Part shown: positions 8,313 to 16,522 of the stretch, in pieces
How the letters are laid out: each line of letters starts with the position of its first letter
How positions within the stretch are numbered: the stretch's first letter is position 1
Assembly: GCA_963205115.1 (NCBI GenBank)
Contig: CAUJHV010000064.1
Span: 62,001-126,000 of the forward strand
Length of the DNA: 64,000 nucleotides
Reading direction: 5' to 3'
Origin: Pseudomonadota bacterium
Lineage (GTDB): Bacteria; Pseudomonadota; Gammaproteobacteria; Burkholderiales; Burkholderiaceae_C
Position numbers and translations under genes: made by a program
Notes under the pieces: generated by a model
Seen by the model: the letters and a program-made list of their open reading frames with translations, nothing else
Databases searched by the model: none
What the model was told of the DNA's origin: nothing

Positions 8313-9413
8313 ATGCCCATTTCCCCGATTCCCGAGCTGGTTGCCGAGCTGGCTGCCGGCCGCATGGTCGTGCTGGTCGACGAAGAAGACCGCGAGAACG
8401 AAGGCGATCTGATTCTCGCGGCCGACCACGTCACGCCCGAGGCCATCAACTTCATGGCCCGCTTCGCGCGCGGCCTGATCTGCCTGACGCTCACCCGTGA
8501 ACACTGCGAGCGGCTGCAACTGCCGCCCATGGCCAGCCGCAACGGCACCAAGCACGGCACGGCCTTCACGGTTTCGATCGAGGCCGCCGAAGGTGTCACC
8601 ACCGGCATCTCCGCCGCGGACCGCGCACGCACCGTGCAGGCCGCCGTGGCGCGTGAGGCCAAGTCGTCCGACCTCGTGCAGCCAGGCCACATCTTCCCGC
8701 TGCAGGCGCAGGACGGCGGCGTGCTCATGCGAGCCGGCCATACCGAGGCCGGCTGCGACCTGGCCGGCATGGCCGGGCTGACGCCGGCTGCCGTCATCTG
8801 CGAGGTCATGAAGGACGACGGCACGATGGCGCGCCTGCCGGACCTCGAAGTCTTCGCACGCGAGCACGGGCTGAAGATCGGCACCATCGCCGACCTCATC
8901 AGCTTTCGCAGCCACAACGAGACCTTGATCGAGCGCATGGGCTCGCGCACGCTCGAGACCCCCTACGGCGCCTTCGATTGCACGGCCTACCGCGACCGCA
9001 GCGGCCAGGTTCACCTGTCGCTGGCCCACGGCAAGTGGGGCCCGCAGGACGAGGTACTGGTGCGTGTGCACGAGCCCTTCACCGCCATGGACCTGCTCGA
9101 CACACGCAGCAGCGGGCACGCCTGGGCGCTGGGTCGCGCATTGACCGCGCTGAAGGCCGAGCCGGCCGGCGTGGCGGTGCTGCTCAATGGCGGCAGCGAT
9201 GCCGAAGCCCTGCTGGCGCAGTGGATGCCCGCTGCGCGCAAGGCGGCCACGGCACGCGCGCCCTGGGACCTGCGCACCTACGGCGTGGGTGCACAGATCC
9301 TGCGCGGCCTGGGTGTGGCCCGCATGCGGCTGCTGGGCATGCCGCGGCGCATGCCCAGCATGACCGGCTACGGGCTGGAAGTCACTGGCTTCGTGCCGCC
9401 CCCGGCGCCCTGA
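8313..9413 (+). CDS. ribB: 3,4-dihydroxy-2-butanone-4-phosphate synthase with degenerate RibA-like domain (RibBX type)
   Basis: Makes the four-carbon unit of riboflavin from ribulose 5-phosphate. The N-terminal RibB domain (about 1-200) has VLVDEEDRENEGDL, the acid-loop motif, and RAGHTEAGCDLA. The C-terminal half looks like GTP cyclohydrolase II but is degenerate: where RibA has RVHSECLTGD and the CDC zinc ligands, this protein reads RVHEPFTAMDLLDTRSSG and has no cysteine there. GTP cyclohydrolase II activity is therefore unlikely and must come from another gene. Such RibB proteins with a RibA-like tail are known in Proteobacteria as RibBX. 366 aa; the genes ribH and nusB follow. Confidence 0.92.
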   Translation: MPISPIPELVAELAAGRMVVLVDEEDRENEGDLILAADHVTPEAINFMARFARGLICLTLTREHCERLQLPPMASRNGTKHGTAFTVSIEAAEGVTTGISAADRARTVQAAVAREAKSSDLVQPGHIFPLQAQDGGVLMRAGHTEAGCDLAGMAGLTPAAVICEVMKDDGTMARLPDLEVFAREHGLKIGTIADLISFRSHNETLIERMGSRTLETPYGAFDCTAYRDRSGQVHLSLAHGKWGPQDEVLVRVHEPFTAMDLLDTRSSGHAWALGRALTALKAEPAGVAVLLNGGSDAEALLAQWMPAARKAATARAPWDLRTYGVGAQILRGLGVARMRLLGMPRRMPSMTGYGLEVTGFVPPPAP

Positions 9414-9453
9414 GCGCAGCCGCGCACACGACGAACCACGGGAGGACCCATTC

Positions 9454-9918
9454 ATGCAGCAATCGGACAAAGGCGAGAGCGCCGAACTCGTCGGCAAGGG
9501 CCTGGACATCGGCATCGTGCGGGCACGCTTCAACGACGCCCTGACGGCCAAGCTGGTCGACGTGTGCATGGCCGAACTGTCACGCCTGGGCGTGCGGGTG
9601 AAGGACGTGCGGCACGTCACCGTGCCGGGCGCCCTGGAAATTCCGCTGGCACTCAAGGCACTGGCCGAGACCGGCGATTTCGACGCGCTGATCGCCGTGG
9701 GCTGCGTCATCCGCGGCGAGACCTACCACTTCGAGCTGGTGGCCAACGAAAGCGGCACCGGCGTGATGCGTGTGTCGCTGGACAACTCCATGCCCATCGC
9801 CAATGCCATCCTGACCGTCGAAAACGAGGGCCAGGCCTGGGCCCGCGTCGAAGAGAAGGGCCGGGATGCGGCCCGCGTGGCGGTCGAAATGGCCAACCTG
9901 ATGGAAGACCTTTCGTGA
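9454..9918 (+). CDS. ribH: 6,7-dimethyl-8-ribityllumazine synthase
   Basis: Condenses the pyrimidine from RibD with the RibB product to lumazine, the penultimate riboflavin step. At 154 aa it is normal. Motifs are GIVRARFND at the substrate site, VPGALEIPLALKAL, AVGCVIRGETYHFE (with the catalytic His in the YHFE region) and GVMRVSLDNSMPIANAILT. A strong Shine-Dalgarno GGAGGA lies before the ATG. Its stop overlaps the GTG start of nusB. Confidence 0.97.
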   Translation: MQQSDKGESAELVGKGLDIGIVRARFNDALTAKLVDVCMAELSRLGVRVKDVRHVTVPGALEIPLALKALAETGDFDALIAVGCVIRGETYHFELVANESGTGVMRVSLDNSMPIANAILTVENEGQAWARVEEKGRDAARVAVEMANLMEDLS

Positions 9919-10409
9919 CCGATACGGCCCCCCCGCAAAAGAAACCCGCCAAACGCCCGACCTCACGCTCACCGCGGCGGCGCTCGCGCGAACTCGCCCT
10001 GCAGGGCCTTTACGAGTGGCTGGTCTCCGCGGCCGATGCCGGCGTCATCGACGCCCACATGCGGGAGCAGCCCGAACTCGAGCAGGTCGACAGCGCGCAC
10101 TTCGATGCCTTGCTGCACGGTTGCATCCGTGACGCGGCCGAACTCGATACCGCACTGGGTCGCCATCTGGACCGCCGCGCGTCGATCCTGTCGCCGGTCG
10201 AACATGCCGCCTTGCTGATCGGCAGCTGGGAATTGCGCCACTGCGTCGAGATCCCGTACCGCGTCGTCATCAACGAAGCCGTCGAGCTCGCCAAGAGCTT
10301 CGGTGGCACCGACGGCCACAAGTACGTCAACGGCGTCCTGGACAAGATCGCTGCCGACATGCGGCCCGACGAGGTGGCGCTTGCCCGCGCCGCCCGTGGC
10401 GCGCGCTGA
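9915..10409 (+). CDS. nusB: Transcription antitermination factor NusB
   Basis: RNA-binding factor of the boxA antitermination complex on rRNA operons. The start is the GTG at 9915, overlapping the ribH stop (GTGA), giving 164 aa. A basic N-terminal extension (QKKPAKRP...PRRRSRE) precedes the NusB fold. Recognisable stretches are ELALQGLYEW, RAS-ILSPVEHAALLIGSWEL and IPYRVVINEAVELAKSFGGTDGHKYVNGVLDK, the last being the most conserved NusB segment. The ribH-nusB pairing is widely conserved in bacteria. Confidence 0.96.
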   Translation: MTDTAPPQKKPAKRPTSRSPRRRSRELALQGLYEWLVSAADAGVIDAHMREQPELEQVDSAHFDALLHGCIRDAAELDTALGRHLDRRASILSPVEHAALLIGSWELRHCVEIPYRVVINEAVELAKSFGGTDGHKYVNGVLDKIAADMRPDEVALARAARGAR

Positions 10410-10428
10410 GGCCGCACGCCAGCGACCC

Positions 10429-11634
10429 ATGCCGCACCGCCTGGCCCGCCGGCTCGAGGCCATCGAGCCGTTCTACGTGATGGAGATGGCCAAGGCCGCC
10501 GGCCGCATCGCTGGCAGCCCGGCCTGCGACCCCGCGCAGGGCGGCTCGCCGATGATCTACCTGAACATCGGCGAACCCGACTTTCCCGCCGCGCCGGCCG
10601 TGCTGGCCGCGGCCCGCACCTGCCTGGATGGCCAGACGATCCCCTATACGCAGGCCACCGGCCTGGCCGAGCTGCGCGCGGCCATTTCACGCTGGTATGC
10701 GCAGCGCTGGTCGCTGGACATCGACCCCGCGCGCATCGTGCTCACCGCGGGTGCATCGGCGGGGCTGCAGCTCATCTGCACGGCCCTGTTCGAGGCGGGC
10801 GACGAGGTCCTGATGCCGGACCCCAGTTACCCCTGCAACCGCCATTTCGTCACCGCGACGGGCGCCACGCCGCGCCTGCTGACGGCCGGCCCCCAGCACC
10901 GCTACCAGCTCGATGCGCTGTCCGTGCAGCAGGCCTGGACACCCGCCACACGCGGCGTGCTGCTGGCTTCGCCGTCGAACCCCACGGGCACGTCCATCGA
11001 TCCGGCCGAGATGCAGGCCATCGTCGAGACCGTGCGCAGCCGCGGCGGCGTGACGCTGGTCGACGAAATCTACCTCGGCCTGAGCTACGACAGCCGTTTC
11101 GGCCGCAGCGCACTGGCCTGCGGCGACGACGTGGTGTCGATCAACAGCTTCTCGAAGTACTTTTCGATGACCGGCTGGCGCCTGGGCTGGCTGGTTCTGC
11201 CGGCCGATCTGGTCGAGCCGGTCGAGCGGCTGGCGCAGAACCTCTACATCTGCCCCAGCACGCTGGCGCAGCGTGCGGCGCTGGCGTGTTTCGAGGCGGA
11301 CAGCCTGCAGGAATTCGAGCGGCGACGCGGGGAATTTGCCCGGCGCCGCGACACCGTGCTGCGCGGCCTGGAGCGCATCGGTCTGCCCGTTCCGGTGGCA
11401 CCGGATGGCGCCTTCTACGCCTGGGTCGACTGCTCGGCCCTGGCGCCGCGCTGGGGCGACAGCTGGGACCTCTGCCAGCGCCTGATGGCGCAGGCCCATG
11501 TCGTGCTGACACCGGGCCGCGACTTCGGGCCGGCATCGGCTGCGCAACATCTGCGGCTGTCCTACGCCAGCGCGCTGCCGCAGCTGGAAACGGCCCTGGA
11601 TCGCCTGGCCCGGGCCTTCGACGCCGGGCGCTGA
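10429..11634 (+). CDS. Pyridoxal-phosphate class I/II aminotransferase
   Basis: AspC/AlaT-like fold-type I aminotransferase, 401 aa. Signs are YLNIGEPDFPAAP near the N-terminus, TAGASAGLQLICTAL (phosphate-binding loop), SPSNPTGT (the NPTG motif), DEIYLGLSY (PLP-ring Asp and Tyr) and NSFSKYFSMTGWRLGW with the Schiff-base Lys in SFSKYF. C-terminal SYASALPQLETAL holds the family's substrate-carboxylate region; the expected Arg is seen as LRLSYA. It begins 19 bases after nusB, so it may share the transcript. The substrate cannot be fixed from sequence; aspartate, alanine or an aromatic amino acid is possible. Confidence 0.9.
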   Translation: MPHRLARRLEAIEPFYVMEMAKAAGRIAGSPACDPAQGGSPMIYLNIGEPDFPAAPAVLAAARTCLDGQTIPYTQATGLAELRAAISRWYAQRWSLDIDPARIVLTAGASAGLQLICTALFEAGDEVLMPDPSYPCNRHFVTATGATPRLLTAGPQHRYQLDALSVQQAWTPATRGVLLASPSNPTGTSIDPAEMQAIVETVRSRGGVTLVDEIYLGLSYDSRFGRSALACGDDVVSINSFSKYFSMTGWRLGWLVLPADLVEPVERLAQNLYICPSTLAQRAALACFEADSLQEFERRRGEFARRRDTVLRGLERIGLPVPVAPDGAFYAWVDCSALAPRWGDSWDLCQRLMAQAHVVLTPGRDFGPASAAQHLRLSYASALPQLETALDRLARAFDAGR

Positions 11635-11821
11635 CCGGGTTGTAACCAGGCGCGTGGGCGATGCCCCGGGCCGGGGGTCGCCACCCGAAGGGCTACACGT
11701 CCACCTGAGGCAGCGCCGCAACGCGCCTGCGCGCGATTGAGTAACAGTCCATGTCTGGGACGCGCTGGATCCCCCATTTGCGCGTGCCTGCAAAATCCGC
11801 GGCCCTCTAAGCTGAAGGCCT

Positions 11822-13126
11822 GTGAGAAAAGTCGCTGATCAGTTCGAGCTGGCGCACGCCGAGCCCCCCCGCGAGCAGCCGCCGGCAGGCACGCTGCGCG
11901 CCTCCGTGGCCGCCGTCGCGGACCCGACGTCCCAAGTCGCACCCGGGCCTGCCGCCATGATGCAGCCGAGCACGGCGATGAGCCACGTGGGCCGCTACCG
12001 GCTGCGTGCCGTCATCGCCGAAGGCGGTCCAGGTGCCGTCTACGAAGCCTGGGACCCGCTGCTGTCGCGCGTCGTCGCGGTCAAGACCCTGCAGTTCGGG
12101 CTGGGGATGAGTTCACGCATCTCGCTGGATCGCCGCCTGCTGAACGACGCTCGCGTGGCCAGCCACCTGAACCACCGCTACATCGCCAGCGTCCACGATG
12201 CCGGACTGTCGGCGCACGGCGTCTACCTCACCATGGAACGGCTGCATGGTCGGGATCTGCGCCGTGCATTGGCCGAGGGATGGCAGCCCTCCGTGGCCGA
12301 ATCGCTCAAGCTCATGCGCCGCGTAGCTGACGCCGTGGCTTATGCGCACGGCCGAAATGTCGTGCACGGCGACCTCAAGCCCAGCAGCATCTTCATCATG
12401 CGCAGCGGCAGGCCCAAGCTGCTGAACTTCGGCATCGCACGCGTGCTCGGCAATCCCGCCGTCCCCGAACTGGAAGGCCTGCACCTGGGCTGGCCGCATT
12501 ACCAAGCGCCCGAGCAGATCGAGCGCCAGGGCGTCGATGCCCGCAGCGACGTCTATTCGATCGGCCTGGTGCTCTACGAGCTGCTGGCAGGCCGCCCGGC
12601 CTTCGCCCGCGACAACCTGCAGTCCCTGCGCCGTGCCATCGCCGCCGGCGCCTGGGTGCCGCTGGACCAGATCAAGCCCGACCTGCCCGCAGGCATCGTG
12701 CGCGCCGTACATGCAGCGATCGCCCGCGACCCTGCCCAGCGTCCCGCCAGCGCGCAGGAATTCGCCCAGGCCCTGCGCGATGGCGCTGACGGGGTGTCCG
12801 GCGGCAGCCGTGTGTCCGAAAGGCCGGTCGCTGCCGTGGCCCGCGCGGTTCGCCAGATGCCCTCGCCCTTCGCGGCGGCGGTCGCCTGGGTGTCGCGTCA
12901 CCCGGCCTGGCGCTGGCCCTTGACGGCAGGCCTGCTGGGCTTGTCGGCATGGGCACTCACCGCAGGCGCCCGCGGCCCTGGTTTGCCTGAACCCCTGCCG
13001 CCACCGGCGCCGATGGTCCAACAGCCGGCTGCACCCGTTGCCGATGCAGCGCCGGCTCCGCGGCTGACGCCGGTCGACGGGCGCGGCGACGACGCGTCCA
13101 CCGCTACACGCCCCGCCGACCGCTGA
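11822..13126 (+). CDS. Membrane-anchored Ser/Thr kinase-like protein, probably a pseudokinase (NFG)
   Basis: Protein of 434 aa starting at GTG 11822 with a GAAGG ribosome site close upstream. A disordered leader (1-55) precedes an Hanks-type kinase fold (about 57-320). The glycine loop reads AEGGPGAVYEAW and the ATP-binding lysine is K88 (VAVK). The catalytic loop is HGDLKPSS (182-189), keeping the Asp but losing the usual R and the metal-binding N. The DFG motif is LNFGIAR with N202 (codon AAC at 12425-12427). The activation segment keeps YQAPEQ. One transmembrane helix lies near 363-382, followed by a Pro/Ala-rich tail. Loss of both metal-binding residues points to an impaired or non-catalytic kinase; an atypical active kinase cannot be excluded. 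The gene stands alone between an aminotransferase and ybgC. Confidence 0.85.
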   Translation: MRKVADQFELAHAEPPREQPPAGTLRASVAAVADPTSQVAPGPAAMMQPSTAMSHVGRYRLRAVIAEGGPGAVYEAWDPLLSRVVAVKTLQFGLGMSSRISLDRRLLNDARVASHLNHRYIASVHDAGLSAHGVYLTMERLHGRDLRRALAEGWQPSVAESLKLMRRVADAVAYAHGRNVVHGDLKPSSIFIMRSGRPKLLNFGIARVLGNPAVPELEGLHLGWPHYQAPEQIERQGVDARSDVYSIGLVLYELLAGRPAFARDNLQSLRRAIAAGAWVPLDQIKPDLPAGIVRAVHAAIARDPAQRPASAQEFAQALRDGADGVSGGSRVSERPVAAVARAVRQMPSPFAAAVAWVSRHPAWRWPLTAGLLGLSAWALTAGARGPGLPEPLPPPAPMVQQPAAPVADAAPAPRLTPVDGRGDDASTATRPADR

Positions 13127-13195
13127 GCGCGCCGCTGCGCCGGCCTCGCCCTGGGCCACGCGGGGCCGAATCGGTGCCCTGCGCGGGCGGGGTCG

Positions 13196-13201
13196 TATCA
13201 T
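13196..13201 (+). promoter_or_regulatory. Possible -10 box before ybgC-tolQRA
   Basis: TATCAT, five of six to the -10 consensus, ends ten bases before the ybgC ATG at 13212. No convincing -35 was seen. If functional it would give a very short leader for the tol operon. Confidence 0.3.
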
Positions 13202-13211
13202 CCATGGCCCC

Positions 13212-13634
13212 ATGGCCGTTGTTTCCCCTGACGCCTCACCCGACTTCCGTCACCACGTTCGCGTGTACTGGGAAGATACCGATGCAGGCGGCGTCGTGTT
13301 CTACGCCAACTACCTGAAGTTCTTCGAGCGCGCGCGCACCGAATGGCTGCGCGCGCTGGGCGTCGGTCAGCAACAGCTGCGCGACGAAACCGGCGCCATC
13401 TTCGTGGTCGGCGAGACACGTGTACGCTACCTGCGTCCGGCGCGGCTGGACGACGCGCTGGAGATCACGGTCATCCTGCAGCAGCGCGGCAAGGCGTCGA
13501 TGGATCTGCGGCAGCAGGCCTTGCGCGACGGGGAACTCCTGGCCGAAGGTGAAATCCGTATCGGATGCGTGGACGCCGCGAGCTTCCGACCACGGCGCAT
13601 GCCCGCCACGCTTTTGGAGCGACTCCCCGAATGA
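13212..13634 (+). CDS. ybgC: Tol-Pal-associated acyl-CoA thioesterase YbgC
   Basis: Hot-dog-fold thioesterase, 140 aa. The motif VRVYWEDTDAGGVVFYANYLKFFERARTE is diagnostic: the Asp in EDTDAGG is catalytic. It is the first gene of the tol operon in most Proteobacteria and hydrolyses short acyl-CoA thioesters in the cytoplasm. Another ATG lies at 13204 but is out of frame. The stop overlaps the tolQ start (ATGA). Confidence 0.96.
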   Translation: MAVVSPDASPDFRHHVRVYWEDTDAGGVVFYANYLKFFERARTEWLRALGVGQQQLRDETGAIFVVGETRVRYLRPARLDDALEITVILQQRGKASMDLRQQALRDGELLAEGEIRIGCVDAASFRPRRMPATLLERLPE

Positions 13635-14347
13635 ACCAGGAACTGTCCATCCTCCATCTCGTCACCGAGGCCAGCCTGGTCGTCAAGCTGGTGATGATCG
13701 GCCTGCTGCTGACCTCGCTGGCCAGCTGGGCGGTCATCTTCGGCAAGGTGTTCGGCCTGCGCAAGGTGCGGGCCGGCAACGATGCCTTCGAGCGCGAATT
13801 CTGGTCCGGCCGCAGCCTGAGCGAACTGCACCAGGCCGCGCAGCAACAGGGGCTCTCGCCGATGCAGCGCATCTTCGCCAGCGGCATGCGCGAATTCCTG
13901 AAATTGCGCGAAAAGCGGCTGGACGCGGCCTTTCAGCTCGACGGCGCGCGGCGCGCCATGCGGGTGAGCCTGCAGCGCGAACTGGACGTGGTGGAGAGCC
14001 ACCTGAGCTTCCTTGGCACGGTCGCCTCGGTCAGCCCCTACATCGGCCTGTTCGGCACGGTGTGGGGGATCATGCACGCCTTCGTCGGGCTGTCCAACCT
14101 GCAGCAGGTCACGCTGGCCAACGTGGCGCCGGGCATCGCCGAGGCGCTGGTGGCCACGACCATCGGCCTGTTTGCGGCCATACCGGCGGTCATCGCCTAC
14201 AACCGCTTCGCGCGCGACATCGAGCGCATTGCCACGCAGCTCGAGACCTTCCTCGACGAGTTCACCAACATCCTGCAGCGAAATGCGGGTTCATCGACCC
14301 CGTCAGGCGGCGGCAGCGCGTCGGGCAACCCGGTGACGAGGCGCTGA
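13631..14347 (+). CDS. tolQ: Tol-Pal system inner-membrane proton-channel protein TolQ
   Basis: TolQ/ExbB family, 238 aa. Three membrane segments are visible: an N-terminal helix (LVVKLVMIGLLLTSLASWAVIF), and a pair in the C-terminal half (FLGTVASVSPYIGLFGTVWGIM; LVATTIGLFAAIPAVIAYN). The SPYIGLFGTVWGIMHAF stretch is the family signature. With TolR it forms the proton-driven motor that energises TolA for outer-membrane constriction during division. Confidence 0.97.
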   Translation: MNQELSILHLVTEASLVVKLVMIGLLLTSLASWAVIFGKVFGLRKVRAGNDAFEREFWSGRSLSELHQAAQQQGLSPMQRIFASGMREFLKLREKRLDAAFQLDGARRAMRVSLQRELDVVESHLSFLGTVASVSPYIGLFGTVWGIMHAFVGLSNLQQVTLANVAPGIAEALVATTIGLFAAIPAVIAYNRFARDIERIATQLETFLDEFTNILQRNAGSSTPSGGGSASGNPVTRR

Positions 14348-14776
14348 ATGGCCGGCGTCGGCGCGCGCGGGCGCAACGGTCGGCGGCGTGCGATCGCCGA
14401 GATCAACATGGTGCCGTTCATCGACGTCATGCTGGTTCTGCTCATCATCTTCATGGTTAGCGCCCCGCTGATCACCACCGGCATCGTGGATCTTCCCAGC
14501 GTCGGCAAGGCGCAGCAGCGGCCGCCGAGGGTGGTCGAGGTGGTCATCGGTGCCGACGAGCGCCTGCAGCTGCGCGTGGACCAGCAGGACGCCGGCGCCA
14601 CCACGCTGCCCCAGTTGGCCGAGCGCGTGCGCCGGGCGCAGGGCGACCACGCCGATGCGCCCGTCGTGATCAGCGCCGACAAGGGCATCAAGTACGACCT
14701 GGTCGTGCGCGTGATGGACACGCTGCAGCGCAGCGGCGTCAAGCGCGTCGGGCTGGCCGTCAAGCAAAGCGGATGA
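14348..14776 (+). CDS. tolR: Tol-Pal system protein TolR
   Basis: ExbD/TolR family, 142 aa, starting on the base after the tolQ stop. The single N-terminal membrane helix carries the essential Asp in MVPFIDVMLVLLIIFMV. The periplasmic part ends with YDLVVRVMDTLQRSGVKRVGLA, the usual dimer domain. The last bases overlap the tolA start (ATGA). Confidence 0.96.
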   Translation: MAGVGARGRNGRRRAIAEINMVPFIDVMLVLLIIFMVSAPLITTGIVDLPSVGKAQQRPPRVVEVVIGADERLQLRVDQQDAGATTLPQLAERVRRAQGDHADAPVVISADKGIKYDLVVRVMDTLQRSGVKRVGLAVKQSG

Positions 14777-15699
14777 GCGCCATCGACGGGCACACGCGCG
14801 ACGCGCTGGCCCCCCGCCCGCCGGGTGGCACCTGGCGGGGCCTGGCGCTGTCGCTGCTGGCGCACGCGCTGCTCTTCGCCGCGCTTCTGTGGGGCGTGCG
14901 CTGGGCCACGCCGACCCCCGAAACCATGAGCGCGGAGTTGTGGGCCAGCGTGCCGCGAGCCGCCGCGCCGCCGCCTGCGCCGGTGGCGGCTCCTGTGCCT
15001 GCGCCTGCGCCCGCACCCACACCGGCGCCCGCGCCGCCGCCGCCGCCCCGTCCGGCGCCGCCACCGGAACCGGCGCCGAAGGCCGACATCGCCATCGAAC
15101 AGGCGCGCCGCGAGGCGGCAGACAAGCAGCGCGCGGCGCAGCAGGCCAAGGCCGAGAAAGAGAAGCTCGAGAAGGTCAAGCGCGACAACGACAAGCGCGA
15201 GAAGGACGAGCGCGAACGCAAGGACAAGGAAGCCCGGGCGAAGGAAGCGCGTGACAAGGAGGCACGGGCCAAGGCCGAAGCCGAGGCCGACAAGAAGGCC
15301 GCCGCCCAGGCCGAACAGCGTCTGGCCAAGCAACGCGAAGAAAATCTCGCGCGCATGATGGGCCAACTGGGCAATGCGGGCCCCAGCGGCAGCCCCAATC
15401 CGCGGGCGAGTGCCGGCGCAGCCGGCGGGCCTTCCACCAGCTATGCCGGGCGCATCGTGGCCGCCATCAAGCCGAACATCGTGTTCGCGGACACGCCATC
15501 GGGCAACCCCGCGGCAGAAGTCGAAGTGCGTGCCGGCCCCAGCGGGTCGATCATCGGCCGCACGCTGGTCAAGAGCAGCGGCAATGCGGAATGGGACGAT
15601 GCCGTCCTGCGTGCCATCGACCGCACGGGCACCCTGCCGCGCGATGTGGATGGTCGTGTGCCTCCGCGGCTCACCATCACCTTCCGGCCAAGAGACTGA
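14773..15699 (+). CDS. tolA: Cell envelope integrity protein TolA
   Basis: 308 aa with the three classical parts. There is a single membrane helix near residues 24-41 (LALSLLAHALLFAALLWG) and a Pro/Ala-rich linker followed by a long charged Lys/Ala/Glu helix (about 95-195). The C-terminal domain from about 225 (YAGRIVAAIKPNIVF) has a TonB-like fold that binds TolB and Pal. It spans the periplasm. The operon stops here: tolB and pal are not downstream, the next gene being pcp on the other strand. Confidence 0.94.
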   Translation: MSAIDGHTRDALAPRPPGGTWRGLALSLLAHALLFAALLWGVRWATPTPETMSAELWASVPRAAAPPPAPVAAPVPAPAPAPTPAPAPPPPPRPAPPPEPAPKADIAIEQARREAADKQRAAQQAKAEKEKLEKVKRDNDKREKDERERKDKEARAKEARDKEARAKAEAEADKKAAAQAEQRLAKQREENLARMMGQLGNAGPSGSPNPRASAGAAGGPSTSYAGRIVAAIKPNIVFADTPSGNPAAEVEVRAGPSGSIIGRTLVKSSGNAEWDDAVLRAIDRTGTLPRDVDGRVPPRLTITFRPRD

Positions 15700-15735
15700 G
15701 GCTGCGGCCAGGGCGCACCCGCCGCGGCCCCTGCA

Positions 15736-16398
15736 CTACGCGATGGCGCCGCCGCTCGTGCCGAGGTCGCTGCCGCCGTCGTGAGTCACCAACGCGCGCA
15801 ACGCGGCGCGCGTGCCGGCCAGTTGGTGTTCGATCTCCAGCACGGGCAGCCCGGGAAAGAGCGGCGACTGCGCGGGCAGGATGGGCACGTGCATAAAGCC
15901 GCCGCGCACCTGGCGCCGGCGCAGGCTGTGCAGCAAGCCGTAGAAGACATGGTTGCAGACGAAGGTGCCGGCTGTCTGCGAAATCCCCGCCGGCACACCT
16001 TGCGCGGCGGCCGCTGCGGCCATCGCCTTGATGGGTAGTCGCGTGAAGTGCGCCGCCGGGCCACCGCGAATGACAGGCTCGTCGATGGGCTGCGCGCCCG
16101 CGTTGTCGGCGATGCGTGCGTCATCGACATTGATGGCCACGCGCTCGAAGGACAGCTCACTTCGGCCCGCCGCCTGCCCCAGAGCCAGAACCCAGCGCGG
16201 CCGCCACAGCCGGACGGCCTGGTCCAGGGCGCTGCGTGACGCACCGAAGACGCAAGGAAGCTGCACCCCACGGACGACGACACCATCGAGGATTCCGCCG
16301 TCGAGCCGGCGCACGATTTCCCATGAGGCATTCAGGGTCTCGCCGCCAAAGGGCTCGAAACCACTCAATAACAGGCATGGCGCAGGCATGTCGTACAT
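15736..16398 (-). CDS. pcp: Pyroglutamyl-peptidase I
   Basis: Cysteine peptidase (C15) that removes N-terminal pyroglutamate. The start MYDMPAPCLLLSGFEPFGGE matches the family N-terminus; ATG 16389 (three codons later) is equally possible, and the frame is open further upstream without similarity. The catalytic triad is readable: Glu in ELSFERVAINVDDA, Cys in GTFVCNHVFYGLLH, and His in GGFMHVPILPAQ. About 220 aa, as usual. It is convergent with tolA and divergent from the next secreted protein. Upstream spacer 16399-16522 may hold both promoters. Confidence 0.93.
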   Translation of the reverse strand: MYDMPAPCLLLSGFEPFGGETLNASWEIVRRLDGGILDGVVVRGVQLPCVFGASRSALDQAVRLWRPRWVLALGQAAGRSELSFERVAINVDDARIADNAGAQPIDEPVIRGGPAAHFTRLPIKAMAAAAAAQGVPAGISQTAGTFVCNHVFYGLLHSLRRRQVRGGFMHVPILPAQSPLFPGLPVLEIEHQLAGTRAALRALVTHDGGSDLGTSGGAIA

Positions 16399-16522
16399 TC
16401 TGCCCCGGACGAACTGAGCGGCAATTCGGGCACGTTTCGGTGCCTGCATCGACGCTCGGAACTCGACAATTCGAGTGGGTCCATGCGGCCGTTGGGGCAC
16501 GCACCCGAATCACCGTCGAACC

